DNA of 64,000 nucleotides from Gammaproteobacteria bacterium (GCA_016705365.1 JADIYI010000009.1:62001-126000), one strand, 5' to 3'. Shown: positions 26,802 to 35,234, counted from the stretch's first letter. Made by a program: numbers and translations. The notes: generated by a model not told the origin, from the letters alone.

Positions 26802-27062
26802 ATGTGCCGCCGGGTAATGGCGAGCGGCAAGGTGCAGGGCGTGGGCTATCGCGCATTCGCACGCCGCGCCGCACAAGAACTCGGGATCTCGGGGTATGCA
26901 CGAAATCTCGCCGACGGACGGGTGGAGATTCTTGCCTGCGGCGAGAACACGGCACTCGAGCGCTTCATCGAGCGGCTGCAACAGGGGCCTAAATGGTCGC
27001 GGGTGGAACCGCTCGAGGTGGTCAGCGCCGCGTGCTGCGCCCCCGGATTCTCCACCGCCTGA
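26802..27062 (+). CDS. Acylphosphatase
   Basis: An 86-residue protein with the acylphosphatase signatures: V-Q-G-V-G-Y-R near residues 11-17 (catalytic Arg) and G-Y-A-R-N-L-A-D-G-R-V-E near 31-42 (catalytic Asn). It hydrolyses acyl-phosphate bonds. The start ATG at 26802 lies just after the TlpA-like stop. It is slightly short at the C-terminus relative to the usual 90-92 residues and ends CCAPGFSTA, but both catalytic residues are present. The 219 bases after it hold no gene that can be supported. Confidence 0.92.
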   Translation: MCRRVMASGKVQGVGYRAFARRAAQELGISGYARNLADGRVEILACGENTALERFIERLQQGPKWSRVEPLEVVSAACCAPGFSTA

Positions 27063-27281
27063 TACGGCATCGGCAGTACGCAGGCGCTCGATCAACTGAT
27101 CGAGCGGCGGATACAGTGCAACCACTTTCCGGTCCATCGCCCGGGTGCGAAACGATTCCTTGCGCTCGCCCGCGTCCATCTGACCGAAAGCCTGCCTTCG
27201 CGGCAACGAGCTCTGGCATTGATTAGGGCAATCGCTATACTTGGAACTGGACAGAAAGGGTAATCCAAGGGGTAGCGAGGC

Positions 27282-28070
27282 GTGCTTCGGTCGGGCATAC
27301 GCAATTTTCTGCTCGCGCTGGCGCTATTGCCGGCCGGCAATCCATCGATGGCGGTGGCCGATTCGCTGGCCACTTCAGACCCGGTTCCCGATGCTTACAG
27401 CGTGCTCCAGCGCCATGGACTGCTCGAGGCCGCGACGCCGGTGGCGGCGAAAAGCGCACCCGTGATATCGCTGCCTGCTCCTTCGACGCGGCCGAGCCGC
27501 ACGGTAGCGGTGCCAACCGCCACCTCCCTGACCGAAACCGATGTCCTGCCACGCGCCTATCAGCGTCTGCGCGCACTGGGTTTGCTGAAATCCGAACCCT
27601 CCTCCAAGTCCGCGACCGCGCTGATTGCAGACACGCGCCCGAAGGCGGATCGCGTGGTCGTCGACAAGTCCGAACGCAAGCTGTTCCTGATGAGAAATGG
27701 TCAGACCTTTCGTGAATTCCGGATTTCGCTGGGCAAGGCGCCCGAGGGACCGAAGCTGCAGGAAGGTGATCTGCGCACCCCGGAAGGCGTCTATACACTC
27801 GACTGGCGCAACCCGAAAAGCGGCTTCTACAAATCGATACACATTTCCTACCCGAACGAGAACGATCGCCTGCAGGCACTGAAGCGCGGGGTAAGCCCCG
27901 GCGGCATGATCATGATCCATGGCGAGCATTACATTCCCTCGCTCAGCCGCATCTACCGGCTGGCGAGCAAGAAAGACTGGACCGAGGGTTGTATCGCCCT
28001 CAACAATGAAGAAATGGATGAGCTGTGGGTCACCGTGGCCGACGGCACACCGATCGAGATTCGCCCCTGA
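27282..28070 (+). CDS. L,D-transpeptidase family protein (YkuD)
   Basis: A 262-residue secreted protein. A signal peptide (about residues 1-26) is followed by a low-complexity linker with two copies of a Y-S-V-L-Q/Y-Q-R-L-R-x-x-G-L-L motif, then a YkuD domain from about residue 120. The active site is intact: M-I-H-G-E-H-Y near residue 210 and W-T-E-G-C-I-A-L-N-N with the nucleophile Cys near 235. It would form 3-3 peptidoglycan cross-links or attach lipoproteins. GTG at 27282 is the start, with AAGGGG about 9 bases upstream. Followed by a 164-base gap containing a 7-bp hairpin (28078-28084/28100-28106), a possible weak terminator. Confidence 0.88.
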   Translation: MLRSGIRNFLLALALLPAGNPSMAVADSLATSDPVPDAYSVLQRHGLLEAATPVAAKSAPVISLPAPSTRPSRTVAVPTATSLTETDVLPRAYQRLRALGLLKSEPSSKSATALIADTRPKADRVVVDKSERKLFLMRNGQTFREFRISLGKAPEGPKLQEGDLRTPEGVYTLDWRNPKSGFYKSIHISYPNENDRLQALKRGVSPGGMIMIHGEHYIPSLSRIYRLASKKDWTEGCIALNNEEMDELWVTVADGTPIEIRP

Positions 28071-28234
28071 ACGACGACTGCCTGCCCGGCGCGCGATGCC
28101 AGGCAGGATTTCGCCAAGCGCCCGATCAAGTCACAACCAGGAAATCACCGGCAGCGGGATGGCACCGCAGGCGTCGCGCTGCACCGCACGGCGCAGTAAA
28201 ACCCTTCCTTGAACACCAAAAACGAGGCGGAACG

Positions 28235-28738
28235 TTGCGCAAGCCCAAGACAGCAGGGTTATCGAGAACAATCCGACCTACCGCGGGCTGGCGCGAATGG
28301 GTCGCCTTGCCGGAGCTCGGCGTCGGCGCCATCAAGGCCAAGCTCGATACCGGTGCCCGTTCCTCCGCGCTGCACAGCAAGAGTATCGAGCGCTTCAGCA
28401 GGCGGGGCGCGGAATATGTTAGGGTACTGCTCGATCCCGGCCAGCGATTGCGGCTCAGCGAAACTTTCTTCGAAGCACCCATTGTCGACGAACGCATCGT
28501 GACCGACTCCGGTGGCCACCGCGAACGTCGCATCGTCATCGTCTCGACGCTGATGCTCGGCAACATCGGCTGGCCGGTGGAAATCACCCTGACCAATCGC
28601 GAGGACATGCGCTTTCGCCTGCTGCTCGGCCGTACCGCGCTGGCGGGCCGCTACACGGTCGATCCCGCCCGATCGTATGTGCTCGGCAAACGCAAATTGG
28701 CACTGCCTCGACCAACCCGAACCGGAGAACCGAATTGA
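28235..28738 (+). CDS. RimK-associated retropepsin-like protease (putative 'ATP-dependent zinc protease')
   Basis: A 167-residue protein of the RimK/LysX-associated protease family. It has the retropepsin-like catalytic motif L-D-T-G-A-R-S-S-A-L-H at residues 37-47 and the closing L-L-G-R-T-A-L-A-G-R-Y motif near 128-138. These fit a single-domain aspartic protease fold; the database name 'ATP-dependent zinc protease' is historical. The start is TTG at 28235, with GAGG 7 bases upstream; no ATG fits. Its stop overlaps the rimK start as TTGA. In pseudomonads a protein of this type (RimB) modulates RimK; that role here is inferred from synteny. Confidence 0.87.
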   Translation: MRKPKTAGLSRTIRPTAGWREWVALPELGVGAIKAKLDTGARSSALHSKSIERFSRRGAEYVRVLLDPGQRLRLSETFFEAPIVDERIVTDSGGHRERRIVIVSTLMLGNIGWPVEITLTNREDMRFRLLLGRTALAGRYTVDPARSYVLGKRKLALPRPTRTGEPN

Positions 28739-29676
28739 CCGTGATAGCCCCGCCTGCCAGACCGCTCAAGATCGGCATCCTCTCGCGCAATCCCAAGCTG
28801 TATTCCACCCGGCGCCTGGTGGAGGCAGCCCAGACCCGCGGACATTCGGTCGAGGTGATCGACGTGTTGCGCTGCTATATGGACATCACCTCGCACAACC
28901 CGACGATTCACTACAAGGGCAAGGAATTCAAACCCAACAGCTTCGATGCAATCATCCCGCGCATCGGTGCCTCGATCACGTTCTACGGCACCGCGATGGT
29001 GCGCCAGTTCGAGATGATGAATACCTTTTCGGTCAACGAATCGGTGGCGATCTCGCGTGCCCGCGACAAGCTGCGCTCGATGCAATTGCTTTCGCGCGAG
29101 GGCATCGGACTGCCGGTCACCGGCTTTGCGCATTCGCCCGATGACATCGATCACCTGATCAGCGAAGTCGGTGGCGCCCCGCTGGTGATCAAACTGCTGG
29201 AAGGCACCCAGGGGCTGGGCGTGGTGCTGGCCGAAACCAAGAAGGCCGCCGAAAGCGTGATCCAGGCATTCATGGGGCTGGACGCCAATATCCTGGTACA
29301 GGAGTTCATCAAGGAATCGAAGGGTTGCGACATCCGCGCCTTCGTGATCGACGGCAAGGTGGTCGCGGCCATCCAGCGCACCGCGGCAGAGGGCGAGTTC
29401 CGCTCGAACCTGCATCGCGGCGGCAAGGCCTCGCTGATCAAGATCACCCCCGAGGAGCGTTCGACCGCGGTGCGTGCCGCCGGCGTGATGGGACTCAACA
29501 TGTGCGGCGTCGACATGCTGCGCTCGAACCACGGGCCGGTGGTGATGGAGGTCAATTCATCACCCGGGCTGCGCGGCATCGAGGAGGCCACCGGCATGGA
29601 CGTGGCCGGCAAGGTGATCGAATTCATCGAAAAGAAAGGCCCTGGCGCCAAGACCCGTACCCGTGGCAAAGGCTAA
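28735..29676 (+). CDS. rimK: Ribosomal protein S6--L-glutamate ligase RimK
   Basis: A 313-residue ATP-grasp ligase. It has the RimK start K-I-G-I-L-S-R-N-P-x-L-Y-S-T, the ATP-grasp loops VIKLLEGTQGLGVVLAE near residues 150-166 and EVNSSPGLRGIE near 270-281 (Asn and Glu metal ligands). It adds glutamate residues to the C-terminus of ribosomal protein S6, altering ribosome behaviour. TTG at 28735 overlaps the protease stop (TTGA); GTG at 28741 is an alternative. The next gene starts inside its 3' end, so all three rim genes are translationally coupled. Confidence 0.93.
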   Translation: MTVIAPPARPLKIGILSRNPKLYSTRRLVEAAQTRGHSVEVIDVLRCYMDITSHNPTIHYKGKEFKPNSFDAIIPRIGASITFYGTAMVRQFEMMNTFSVNESVAISRARDKLRSMQLLSREGIGLPVTGFAHSPDDIDHLISEVGGAPLVIKLLEGTQGLGVVLAETKKAAESVIQAFMGLDANILVQEFIKESKGCDIRAFVIDGKVVAAIQRTAAEGEFRSNLHRGGKASLIKITPEERSTAVRAAGVMGLNMCGVDMLRSNHGPVVMEVNSSPGLRGIEEATGMDVAGKVIEFIEKKGPGAKTRTRGKG

Positions 29677-30727
29677 ACCCGACGGCACCGAACTCGTCAT
29701 TGGCGGCGTGCCGGTCAAGCCCGGCACGCGCGCCAATATCGACATCGCGTTCGCCGCCCTCTACACGCACACCGCGGTCAGCATGCCGGTGCAGGTGATC
29801 CGCGGGCGTGTCGCCGGCCCGACACTTTTTGTCTGTGCCGCGATCCACGGCGACGAGATAAACGGCGTCGAAATCGTGCGCCGCCTGATCCGTTCGATCA
29901 CCCCCGAGCGCCTCAAGGGCACCCTGATCTGTATTCCGATCGTCAACGTGCTGGGGTTTCTGAATCATTCGCGCTACCTTCCGGACGGGCGTGATCTCAA
30001 TCGCAGTTTCCCGGGTTCGCCGAACGGCTCGCTGACCGCGCGTCTCGCCAACCTCTTTCTCGAAGAGATTATTTCGAAGGCCACCCACGGCATCGACCTG
30101 CACACCGGCGGCGGACACCGCGCCAATTTGCCGCATATCCGGGCCAACCTGGACGACCCGCAGGTGCACGCACTGGCGCGCTCCTTCGATGTGCCGGTGC
30201 TGGTCAACTCGAGCATGCGCGACGGTTCGCTGCGCCAGGTGGCGGCCGACATGGGCGTCTGCACCCTGCTCTACGAAGCCGGGGAAGCGCTGCGCTTCGA
30301 CGAGTTCTGCGTGCGCGCGGGGGTGCGCGGCGTTCTGAACGTGATGCGCGCGCTCGGCATGCTGCGCAGGACGCGCAGCGTCCGCCCCGGAACCGAGCCG
30401 ATGGTGGCGCGCTCCACGCGCTGGGTGCGCGCACCGGGAGCCGGCATCACCCGTTTCGTGACGCCGCTGGGTGCGCGCGTCAAGATGGGCGAGGTGCTTG
30501 GCACCATCAGCGATCCGTTCGGCGAGCGCGAGCAGGACGTGAATGCCCCGTGCGACGGCATCGTGCTGGGGCGCAACAACCTGCCGCTGGTCAACGAGGG
30601 CGATGCGCTGTTCCACATCGCCCTGTTCGAAAGCAGCCATTCGGTGGCCGAGCAGGTCGAGGCGTTCCAGAACATGCTGTCCGATCCCGACCTGGAGTCG
30701 GTCGACAACCAGCCGCCCATCGTCTGA
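29663..30727 (+). CDS. Succinylglutamate desuccinylase/aspartoacylase family protein (M14-like)
   Basis: A 354-residue zinc hydrolase of the AstE/AspA group within the M14 metallopeptidase clan. Zinc ligands are visible: H62 and E65 in AAIHGDEINGVE and H147 in HGIDLHTGG; R110 in L-P-D-G-R-D-L-N-R and N113 bind substrate in relatives. A C-terminal β-barrel part with G-R-N-N-L-P-L-V-N-E-G-D-A-L-F follows. The GTG at 29663 lies 14 bases inside rimK. Family members remove acyl groups from Asp or Glu amines, or cleave C-terminal Glu. Its place directly after rimK makes removal of Glu tags an attractive but untested role. Confidence 0.88.
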   Translation: MAKAKPDGTELVIGGVPVKPGTRANIDIAFAALYTHTAVSMPVQVIRGRVAGPTLFVCAAIHGDEINGVEIVRRLIRSITPERLKGTLICIPIVNVLGFLNHSRYLPDGRDLNRSFPGSPNGSLTARLANLFLEEIISKATHGIDLHTGGGHRANLPHIRANLDDPQVHALARSFDVPVLVNSSMRDGSLRQVAADMGVCTLLYEAGEALRFDEFCVRAGVRGVLNVMRALGMLRRTRSVRPGTEPMVARSTRWVRAPGAGITRFVTPLGARVKMGEVLGTISDPFGEREQDVNAPCDGIVLGRNNLPLVNEGDALFHIALFESSHSVAEQVEAFQNMLSDPDLESVDNQPPIV

Positions 30728-30738
30728 ACGGTGGCAGG

Positions 30739-30800
30739 GATCGGCCTTGTCATGCCCCCGGCACTGCGGGATCGGCCTTGTCATGCCCCCGGCACTGCGG
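30739..30800. repeat. 31-bp perfect tandem duplication
   Basis: Two exact head-to-tail copies of a 31-base unit (30739-30769 and 30770-30800), followed by the first five bases of a third. It lies 12 bases after the M14-like stop and just before the IS91-type relic. The unit has no clear hairpin. It looks like a replication-slippage or insertion-scar duplication rather than a family of dispersed repeats; no other copy was noticed in the window. Confidence 0.95.
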
Positions 30801-30808
30801 GATCGCCA

Positions 30809-30964
30809 CCGCCAGTACGGCGTCTCGAGCAAGTACACCCCATTCCCCTGCACGGTCACCGTGGGCCGTTTCTCGGCCACCGCAGAGCGCGCGATGGAGC
30901 GGCACAGCCGCTCACGCAGTTCGCCCTGGAGCCCCTCGCAGCGCCCGGTCGTGGACCACGGCAT
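30809..30964 (-). pseudogene. IS91-family (Y2) transposase relic
   Basis: About 52 codons on the minus strand read as the conserved segment of IS91/IS801-type transposases: LRERLCRSIARSAVAEKR followed by Q-G-N-G-V-Y-L-L-E-T-P-Y-W-R. In intact enzymes this matches L-x-R-L-C-R-Y-I-A-R-P-A-V-A-E-K-R...Y-x-L-K-T-P-Y-R-D-G. Both sides are missing: no catalytic tyrosine region and no downstream R-F-H-G part. It occupies the 281-base gap between the rim and cox operons; no ends or target-site repeats could be made out. Confidence 0.7.
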
Positions 30965-31008
30965 TAGCCATCCCTGCCTTGCTGTGACGGATGCGGCCGA
31001 TCAATCGA

Positions 31009-31542
31009 TCAACCGCCGCGTCGGGACAAGCCCAGCATGCGGAGCAGGCTTTGCCACAGCAAACGGATCATGGCAATGACCGGGTTGAGCGCCCGGGGTT
31101 TTTCACGTCCCTGCATCAGCTGTTCGAAAGCGGTGAAGAAATTCCCGGCCATTTCCCTGCTGACCCCGGCGATCATGCGCTGGCCGAGACGTGCGATCTG
31201 GCCGCCGACCTGGACCTCGAGCCGGTAATGGATATCGGTACCGTCGCCGCTTTCATTCATCAGCAACTCGGCTTCGCCCACTACAAAACCAGGGCTGCCC
31301 TTGCCCTCCAGTCGCAGCTTCAGGCGCTCGGGTTCGTTACGCTCCAGCACATCGAGACTGCCTTCGAAGCGACCGCTGATGGCCGCCAGTTTCAGCTCCA
31401 GTACCGCGTCCATATGGTCGGGCCGGGTCTCCTCCAGCGAGGTGAGTTCGGGCATGCTGTCGCGGTAGGTCCGGGTATCGTTCAGGCCCCGCCAGACTTC
31501 GCTGATCGCCACTGCCACATGTTCGCGTCCTTCGATGATCAT
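31009..31542 (-). CDS. coxG: CoxG family SRPBCC protein
   Basis: A 177-residue protein. Residues 1-145 form the CoxG SRPBCC fold (start M-I-I-E-G-R-E-H-V-A; middle ISGRFEGSLDVLER), and residues 155-172 form a membrane-associated helix (NPVIAMIRLLWQSLLRMLG in part). In Oligotropha carboxidovorans CoxG helps anchor CO dehydrogenase to the membrane. It is the last gene of the leftward cox-like operon, starting 13 bases after the CoxM-like stop. Anchoring of this enzyme is inferred. Confidence 0.88.
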   Translation of the reverse strand: MIIEGREHVAVAISEVWRGLNDTRTYRDSMPELTSLEETRPDHMDAVLELKLAAISGRFEGSLDVLERNEPERLKLRLEGKGSPGFVVGEAELLMNESGDGTDIHYRLEVQVGGQIARLGQRMIAGVSREMAGNFFTAFEQLMQGREKPRALNPVIAMIRLLWQSLLRMLGLSRRGG

Positions 31543-31555
31543 GCCGCGCCAACTT

Positions 31556-32419
31556 CTAGTTTGATTTTGACCGCGCCACCGCGGCTTCCAACGCCTTCAG
31601 CGCCTGCACCTTGAGCAACTGGCGGCGGTAATCGGGCGGCACAAGACGGTCTTCCATCGGATCGGCCTCCGCAATATCGCCGCAGATGCGTTCAAACAAT
31701 TCGCGGCCGGGCTCAACGCCGACCAGCAGCGACTCGATACTGTGGGCGCGAAACGGAATGATATTGACGCCAGTGACGCCCAGCGTCGCGTTGCTGATCC
31801 GCCCCCTGCGATCCATCGTCAACCGGGCCGCGACTCCCACTACCGCCAGTCCCGAGGCCTGGTGGCGCAATTTGCAGTAGGCCGCACCGCTGCGTTTGGC
31901 CTGCGCAGGGATAATGATTTCCGTCAGCAGCTCGTCTGCACCGATGTCACTGCTCAGCATGCGCAGGAAAAAATTCTCGGCTTTCACTTTTCGTTTTCCC
32001 CTGGCACCCACCAGCCCGGCTTCTCCTTCCAGTGCCAGGAACAGGGCCGGCCAGTCGGCAGCGGGATCGGCATAGGCCAGTGAGCCGCCGATAGTGCCCC
32101 GGTTGCGCACCTGGGGATCTCCAATCACACGGGCGGTATCGGTAAAGGCAGGGAAGTCGACCAGGTCGGGGTGATCGATCAACTCGGCGTGCGTGGTGCA
32201 CGAACCGATATGCAGCTTCCCCCAGCTTTTACTGACACCGCTCAATTGCGCGATACGGCCTATATCCACCACCAGGGACGGTTGGCTGAGACGCGGTTTG
32301 AGCGCCGGGATCAGGCTCATGCCACCCGCGAGCACCTTGGCGCCGGGTGTCGTCGCCAACAGCCGGCACGCATCGGCCACGGTCGCGGGAGCTGCATATT
32401 CGAATCTGGCCGGTATCAT
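31556..32419 (-). CDS. coxM: Molybdenum hydroxylase FAD-binding subunit (CoxM-like)
   Basis: A 287-residue subunit with the FAD-binding motifs K-V-L-A-G-G-M-S-L-I-P near residues 31-41 and NRGTIGGSLAYADPAAD near 105-121 (T-I-G-G). A C-terminal CO-dehydrogenase flavoprotein domain follows. It transfers electrons from the Fe-S subunit to the quinone pool or another acceptor. The ATG at 32419 overlaps the stop of the large subunit as ATGA, which fixes the start; an upstream ATG gives nine extra residues. Middle gene of the cox-like operon. Confidence 0.92.
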   Translation of the reverse strand: MIPARFEYAAPATVADACRLLATTPGAKVLAGGMSLIPALKPRLSQPSLVVDIGRIAQLSGVSKSWGKLHIGSCTTHAELIDHPDLVDFPAFTDTARVIGDPQVRNRGTIGGSLAYADPAADWPALFLALEGEAGLVGARGKRKVKAENFFLRMLSSDIGADELLTEIIIPAQAKRSGAAYCKLRHQASGLAVVGVAARLTMDRRGRISNATLGVTGVNIIPFRAHSIESLLVGVEPGRELFERICGDIAEADPMEDRLVPPDYRRQLLKVQALKALEAAVARSKSN

Positions 32420-34767
32420 GATTTTCCCTGCTGCATTGCCCGCCACAGTTTGTTCGGGGTGAGTGGCATATCCAGGTGTTTGACCCCAAAAGGGGCCAGC
32501 GCATCCACCACGGCATTTACCACGGCTGGCGGCGCGCCCACCGTACCTGCCTCGCCGATACCGCGCGCCCCGAGGGGATTGACCGTCGAGGGTGTTTCGG
32601 TGATTTCCACCTCGATCAGCGGCAAGTCGATGGCTCTCGGTATGGCGTAATCGAGAAAGGACGAGCTCAGTGGTTGTGCCATCTCGTCGTAGACCGCCTC
32701 TTCCATCAGCGCCTGTCCAATTCCCTGAACGATGCCGCCATGCAGCTGGCCTTCGACGATGTCGGGATTGATGAGCCTGCCCGCATCATCGACCGCGATA
32801 TAGCGCAGCAGTTTGACCCGGGCGGTATCGGCCTCGACTTCCGCGACGCAGATATGGGTGCCGAAGCAGCTGACGAAGTTGGACGCCTCGAAAATGACCG
32901 CGGCCTCCAGACAGGACGCCATCCCCGGCGGCAAATCAACGGGACCGGCAAAGGAACGGTTGGCGACATCGGCAAATGAAATATTGATGGCGGGATCATC
33001 GATGCAGCGGAATCTCCCGGCCACCAGCGTCAACCGAGCCGGCTCGAGCCGCAGCATATGCGCCGCAAGGCGCAGCGCCTGGTCCCTCACTTTCTGTGCG
33101 GCCTGCAGCACGGCACTGCCTCCCACCACCAGTGAGCGGCTGCCCATGGTACCGTTGCCCTGGGCGACCTTGTCCGTATCACTGTGCAGCACCGCGATGT
33201 CCGTCAGTGGCACACCCAGCGTATCCGCCACAATCTGGGCCGTCGTGGTGACAATGCCCTGGCCGTGGGGTGAAGTACCGATCACCACCCGCACCTTGCC
33301 GCCGGGATCGACACTGACGATGGCTTTCTCCCAGCCGCCGACCACATATCCCCGACCGCCCGGCACCGAAGGAAATCCTGCACGCCAGACGTGGGTGGCA
33401 ATGCCAATGCCCAGATAACGCCCCTGCTCCCGTAACAGCTGTTGCTCCCGGCGCATCTTGGCGTAATCGAGCTTTGCCAGTGCCCGTTGCAGGCACAGCT
33501 CGTACGCACCGCTCTCATGCACATGACCCGATGGCGTGGCAAAGGGAAACTGCTCGGGCTGAATAAAATTCCGTCGCCGCAGTTGCACCGGGTCCAGCGC
33601 CAGTTCCCGCGCGATCAGATCCATGGTTCGTTCGATGAAGTAAGCCGCCTCGGCGCGACCGAAGCCCCGGTAGGGGTCGGTGGGTGTGGTGTTGGTGAAG
33701 ACGCTGACGATATCGGCCTTGGCGTGGGGGATGCGGTAGGCGCCGGTCATCAGCATCGCCGTCATCATCGCCCCCACCGGAGTAATGGCGTGATAATAGG
33801 CGCCCATATCGGCCGTGAGCTTGAAGTGCAGGGCGTTGATCCTGCCATCACGATCCACCCCGGCAGTCAGGTCAACAGTCTGGGCGCGGGCATGGCTGGT
33901 CACCAGCATGTGCTCCTGGCGCTCCTCGATCCATTTCACCGCACAGCCCAGTTTCAATGCCAGCGCCGCCGCCAGCAATTCCTCCGGATAGGCATTGTTC
34001 TTGGCGCCGAAAGCACCACCCACGTCCGGCGCGATCACGCGCAGCCGGTGTTCCGGAAAATCGAGAAAGCGGGAAAATTCGCGGCGCATCAAATGTGGCG
34101 CCTGGGTGGAGAGCCAGACCGTCAGCTGCTGTTCCCAGTGCCGGTATTGAGCCACCACGCCGCGCGTTTCCATGGCGTTCGGGATCACCCGCTGATTTAC
34201 CAGGCGCTGCCGAATGAGCAGCTCGGATCGCTCGAGAGCGGCATCGGTTTCATTTCCCAACGACATCCGGTAGCCGACATTGTTGCCGATGAAATCGTGC
34301 AGTACGGGGGCGTCTTCCTGTAATGCCTTGTCAGGGTCGGCTACCGCTGCCAGCGGCTGATAATCGACACGAATCAGCTCCCGGGCGTCGCGCGCGATAT
34401 AGCGGTCGCTGGCGAGCACGGCGACGACCCCCTCACCGACAAAGCGCACGCGATCGATCGCCAGGGTGTGATGTTCGGGCGCATTGAAGCCCTCCATTCC
34501 GCCGCCACTGGGCACCGGCGGCAGAAACGCCGCCAATTCCCTGCCGGTGTAAACGGCTTGTACACCGGACAGGGTCAGAGCGGCACTCGCATCGATGGCC
34601 TTTATGGTGGCATGCGCATAGGGGCTGCGCAGAATATCCAGGTGCAGCATGTTGTCGAGCTGGATGTCGTCAACATAGCTGCCGTGGCCGGTGAGCAGCC
34701 GCGGATCCTCACTGCGCTTGATGCGTTGTCCGATCAGGGGTTCGGCTTGCGGTGACGAGATGCTCAC
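32416..34767 (-). CDS. Molybdopterin-binding large subunit, CoxL-like (form II-type active site)
   Basis: A 783-residue xanthine-dehydrogenase/CO-dehydrogenase large subunit. Molybdopterin contacts include D-V-G-G-A-F-G-A-K near residue 235 and G-S-P-H-G-Q-G near 500; the catalytic Glu is in GARGIGEAGTVGAPP near 735. The active-site loop near residue 366 reads DPYRGFGRAEA. Form I CO dehydrogenase has AYxCSFR with the Cu-binding Cys, and form II has AYRGAGR. The lack of Cys argues against CO oxidation; an aromatic, heterocyclic or aldehyde substrate is likelier. The start is taken as GTG at 34767: it overlaps the small-subunit stop as GTGA and has GGAG 9 bases upstream. The reading could extend to a TTG at 34791. 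Confidence 0.9.
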   Translation of the reverse strand: MSISSPQAEPLIGQRIKRSEDPRLLTGHGSYVDDIQLDNMLHLDILRSPYAHATIKAIDASAALTLSGVQAVYTGRELAAFLPPVPSGGGMEGFNAPEHHTLAIDRVRFVGEGVVAVLASDRYIARDARELIRVDYQPLAAVADPDKALQEDAPVLHDFIGNNVGYRMSLGNETDAALERSELLIRQRLVNQRVIPNAMETRGVVAQYRHWEQQLTVWLSTQAPHLMRREFSRFLDFPEHRLRVIAPDVGGAFGAKNNAYPEELLAAALALKLGCAVKWIEERQEHMLVTSHARAQTVDLTAGVDRDGRINALHFKLTADMGAYYHAITPVGAMMTAMLMTGAYRIPHAKADIVSVFTNTTPTDPYRGFGRAEAAYFIERTMDLIARELALDPVQLRRRNFIQPEQFPFATPSGHVHESGAYELCLQRALAKLDYAKMRREQQLLREQGRYLGIGIATHVWRAGFPSVPGGRGYVVGGWEKAIVSVDPGGKVRVVIGTSPHGQGIVTTTAQIVADTLGVPLTDIAVLHSDTDKVAQGNGTMGSRSLVVGGSAVLQAAQKVRDQALRLAAHMLRLEPARLTLVAGRFRCIDDPAINISFADVANRSFAGPVDLPPGMASCLEAAVIFEASNFVSCFGTHICVAEVEADTARVKLLRYIAVDDAGRLINPDIVEGQLHGGIVQGIGQALMEEAVYDEMAQPLSSSFLDYAIPRAIDLPLIEVEITETPSTVNPLGARGIGEAGTVGAPPAVVNAVVDALAPFGVKHLDMPLTPNKLWRAMQQGKS

Positions 34768-35234
34768 TGCGCCGGGCTCCGTGTCTGGCAAACACTGCGG
34801 ATGGCGTCGACGATATGCTGGTAACCGGTACAGCGACAGCGATTGCCTTCGATGGCTTCACGAATCTCCTGGTCACCGGGATTGCCTTTCTTTTCGATCA
34901 GCTCCTGCGCGGACATCACCATACCCGGGGTACAGAAGCCGCACTGCAGGGCATGGTGCTGCTGAAAAGATTTCTGCAATGCCTGCATCTCGCCATTTTT
35001 TGCCAGACCTTCAATGGTGGTGATGTCACAGCCGTTGGCTTGTACCGCCAACAGTGAGCAACTCTTGATGGCTTTGCCATCCAGATGCACCGTGCAGGCG
35101 CCGCACTGGCTGGTATCGCATCCGATATGGGTGCCGGTGAGACGCAGTTGCTCACGCAAAAAATGCACGAGCAGTGTGCGCGGCTCTATCTCGGCGCTGA
35201 CCGCCTTGCCATTGACCCGGAATGAAATTTTCAT
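34764..35234 (-). CDS. coxS: Molybdenum hydroxylase 2Fe-2S subunit (CoxS-like)
   Basis: A 156-residue subunit with both 2Fe-2S clusters: plant-type cysteines C39, C44, C47 and C59, and the α-helical set C98, C101, C133 and C135 (QCGFCTPGM and NRCRCTGYQ). It carries electrons from the molybdenum site to FAD. The ATG at 35234 is the first in frame with the family start. First gene of a four-gene operon (S, L, M, G) in an order differing from the classical coxMSL. Confidence 0.93.
   Translation of the reverse strand: MKISFRVNGKAVSAEIEPRTLLVHFLREQLRLTGTHIGCDTSQCGACTVHLDGKAIKSCSLLAVQANGCDITTIEGLAKNGEMQALQKSFQQHHALQCGFCTPGMVMSAQELIEKKGNPGDQEIREAIEGNRCRCTGYQHIVDAIRSVCQTRSPAQ

Noticed and set aside
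26547..27206. Long minus-strand frame across the acylphosphatase gene, with protein-like start near 27180
   Set aside because: Most of it is antisense to a clear acylphosphatase with intact catalytic residues. The first 40 codons look protein-like, but no family or ribosome site supports a gene.
29624..30964. Single 446-residue minus-strand gene opposite the M14-like hydrolase
   Set aside because: Only its first 52 codons resemble a known family (IS91 transposase); the rest is antisense to a well-supported gene.
32416..34767. True CO dehydrogenase large subunit
   Set aside because: The Cu-binding Cys of the AYxCSFR loop is missing; the loop reads D-P-Y-R-G-F-G-R.
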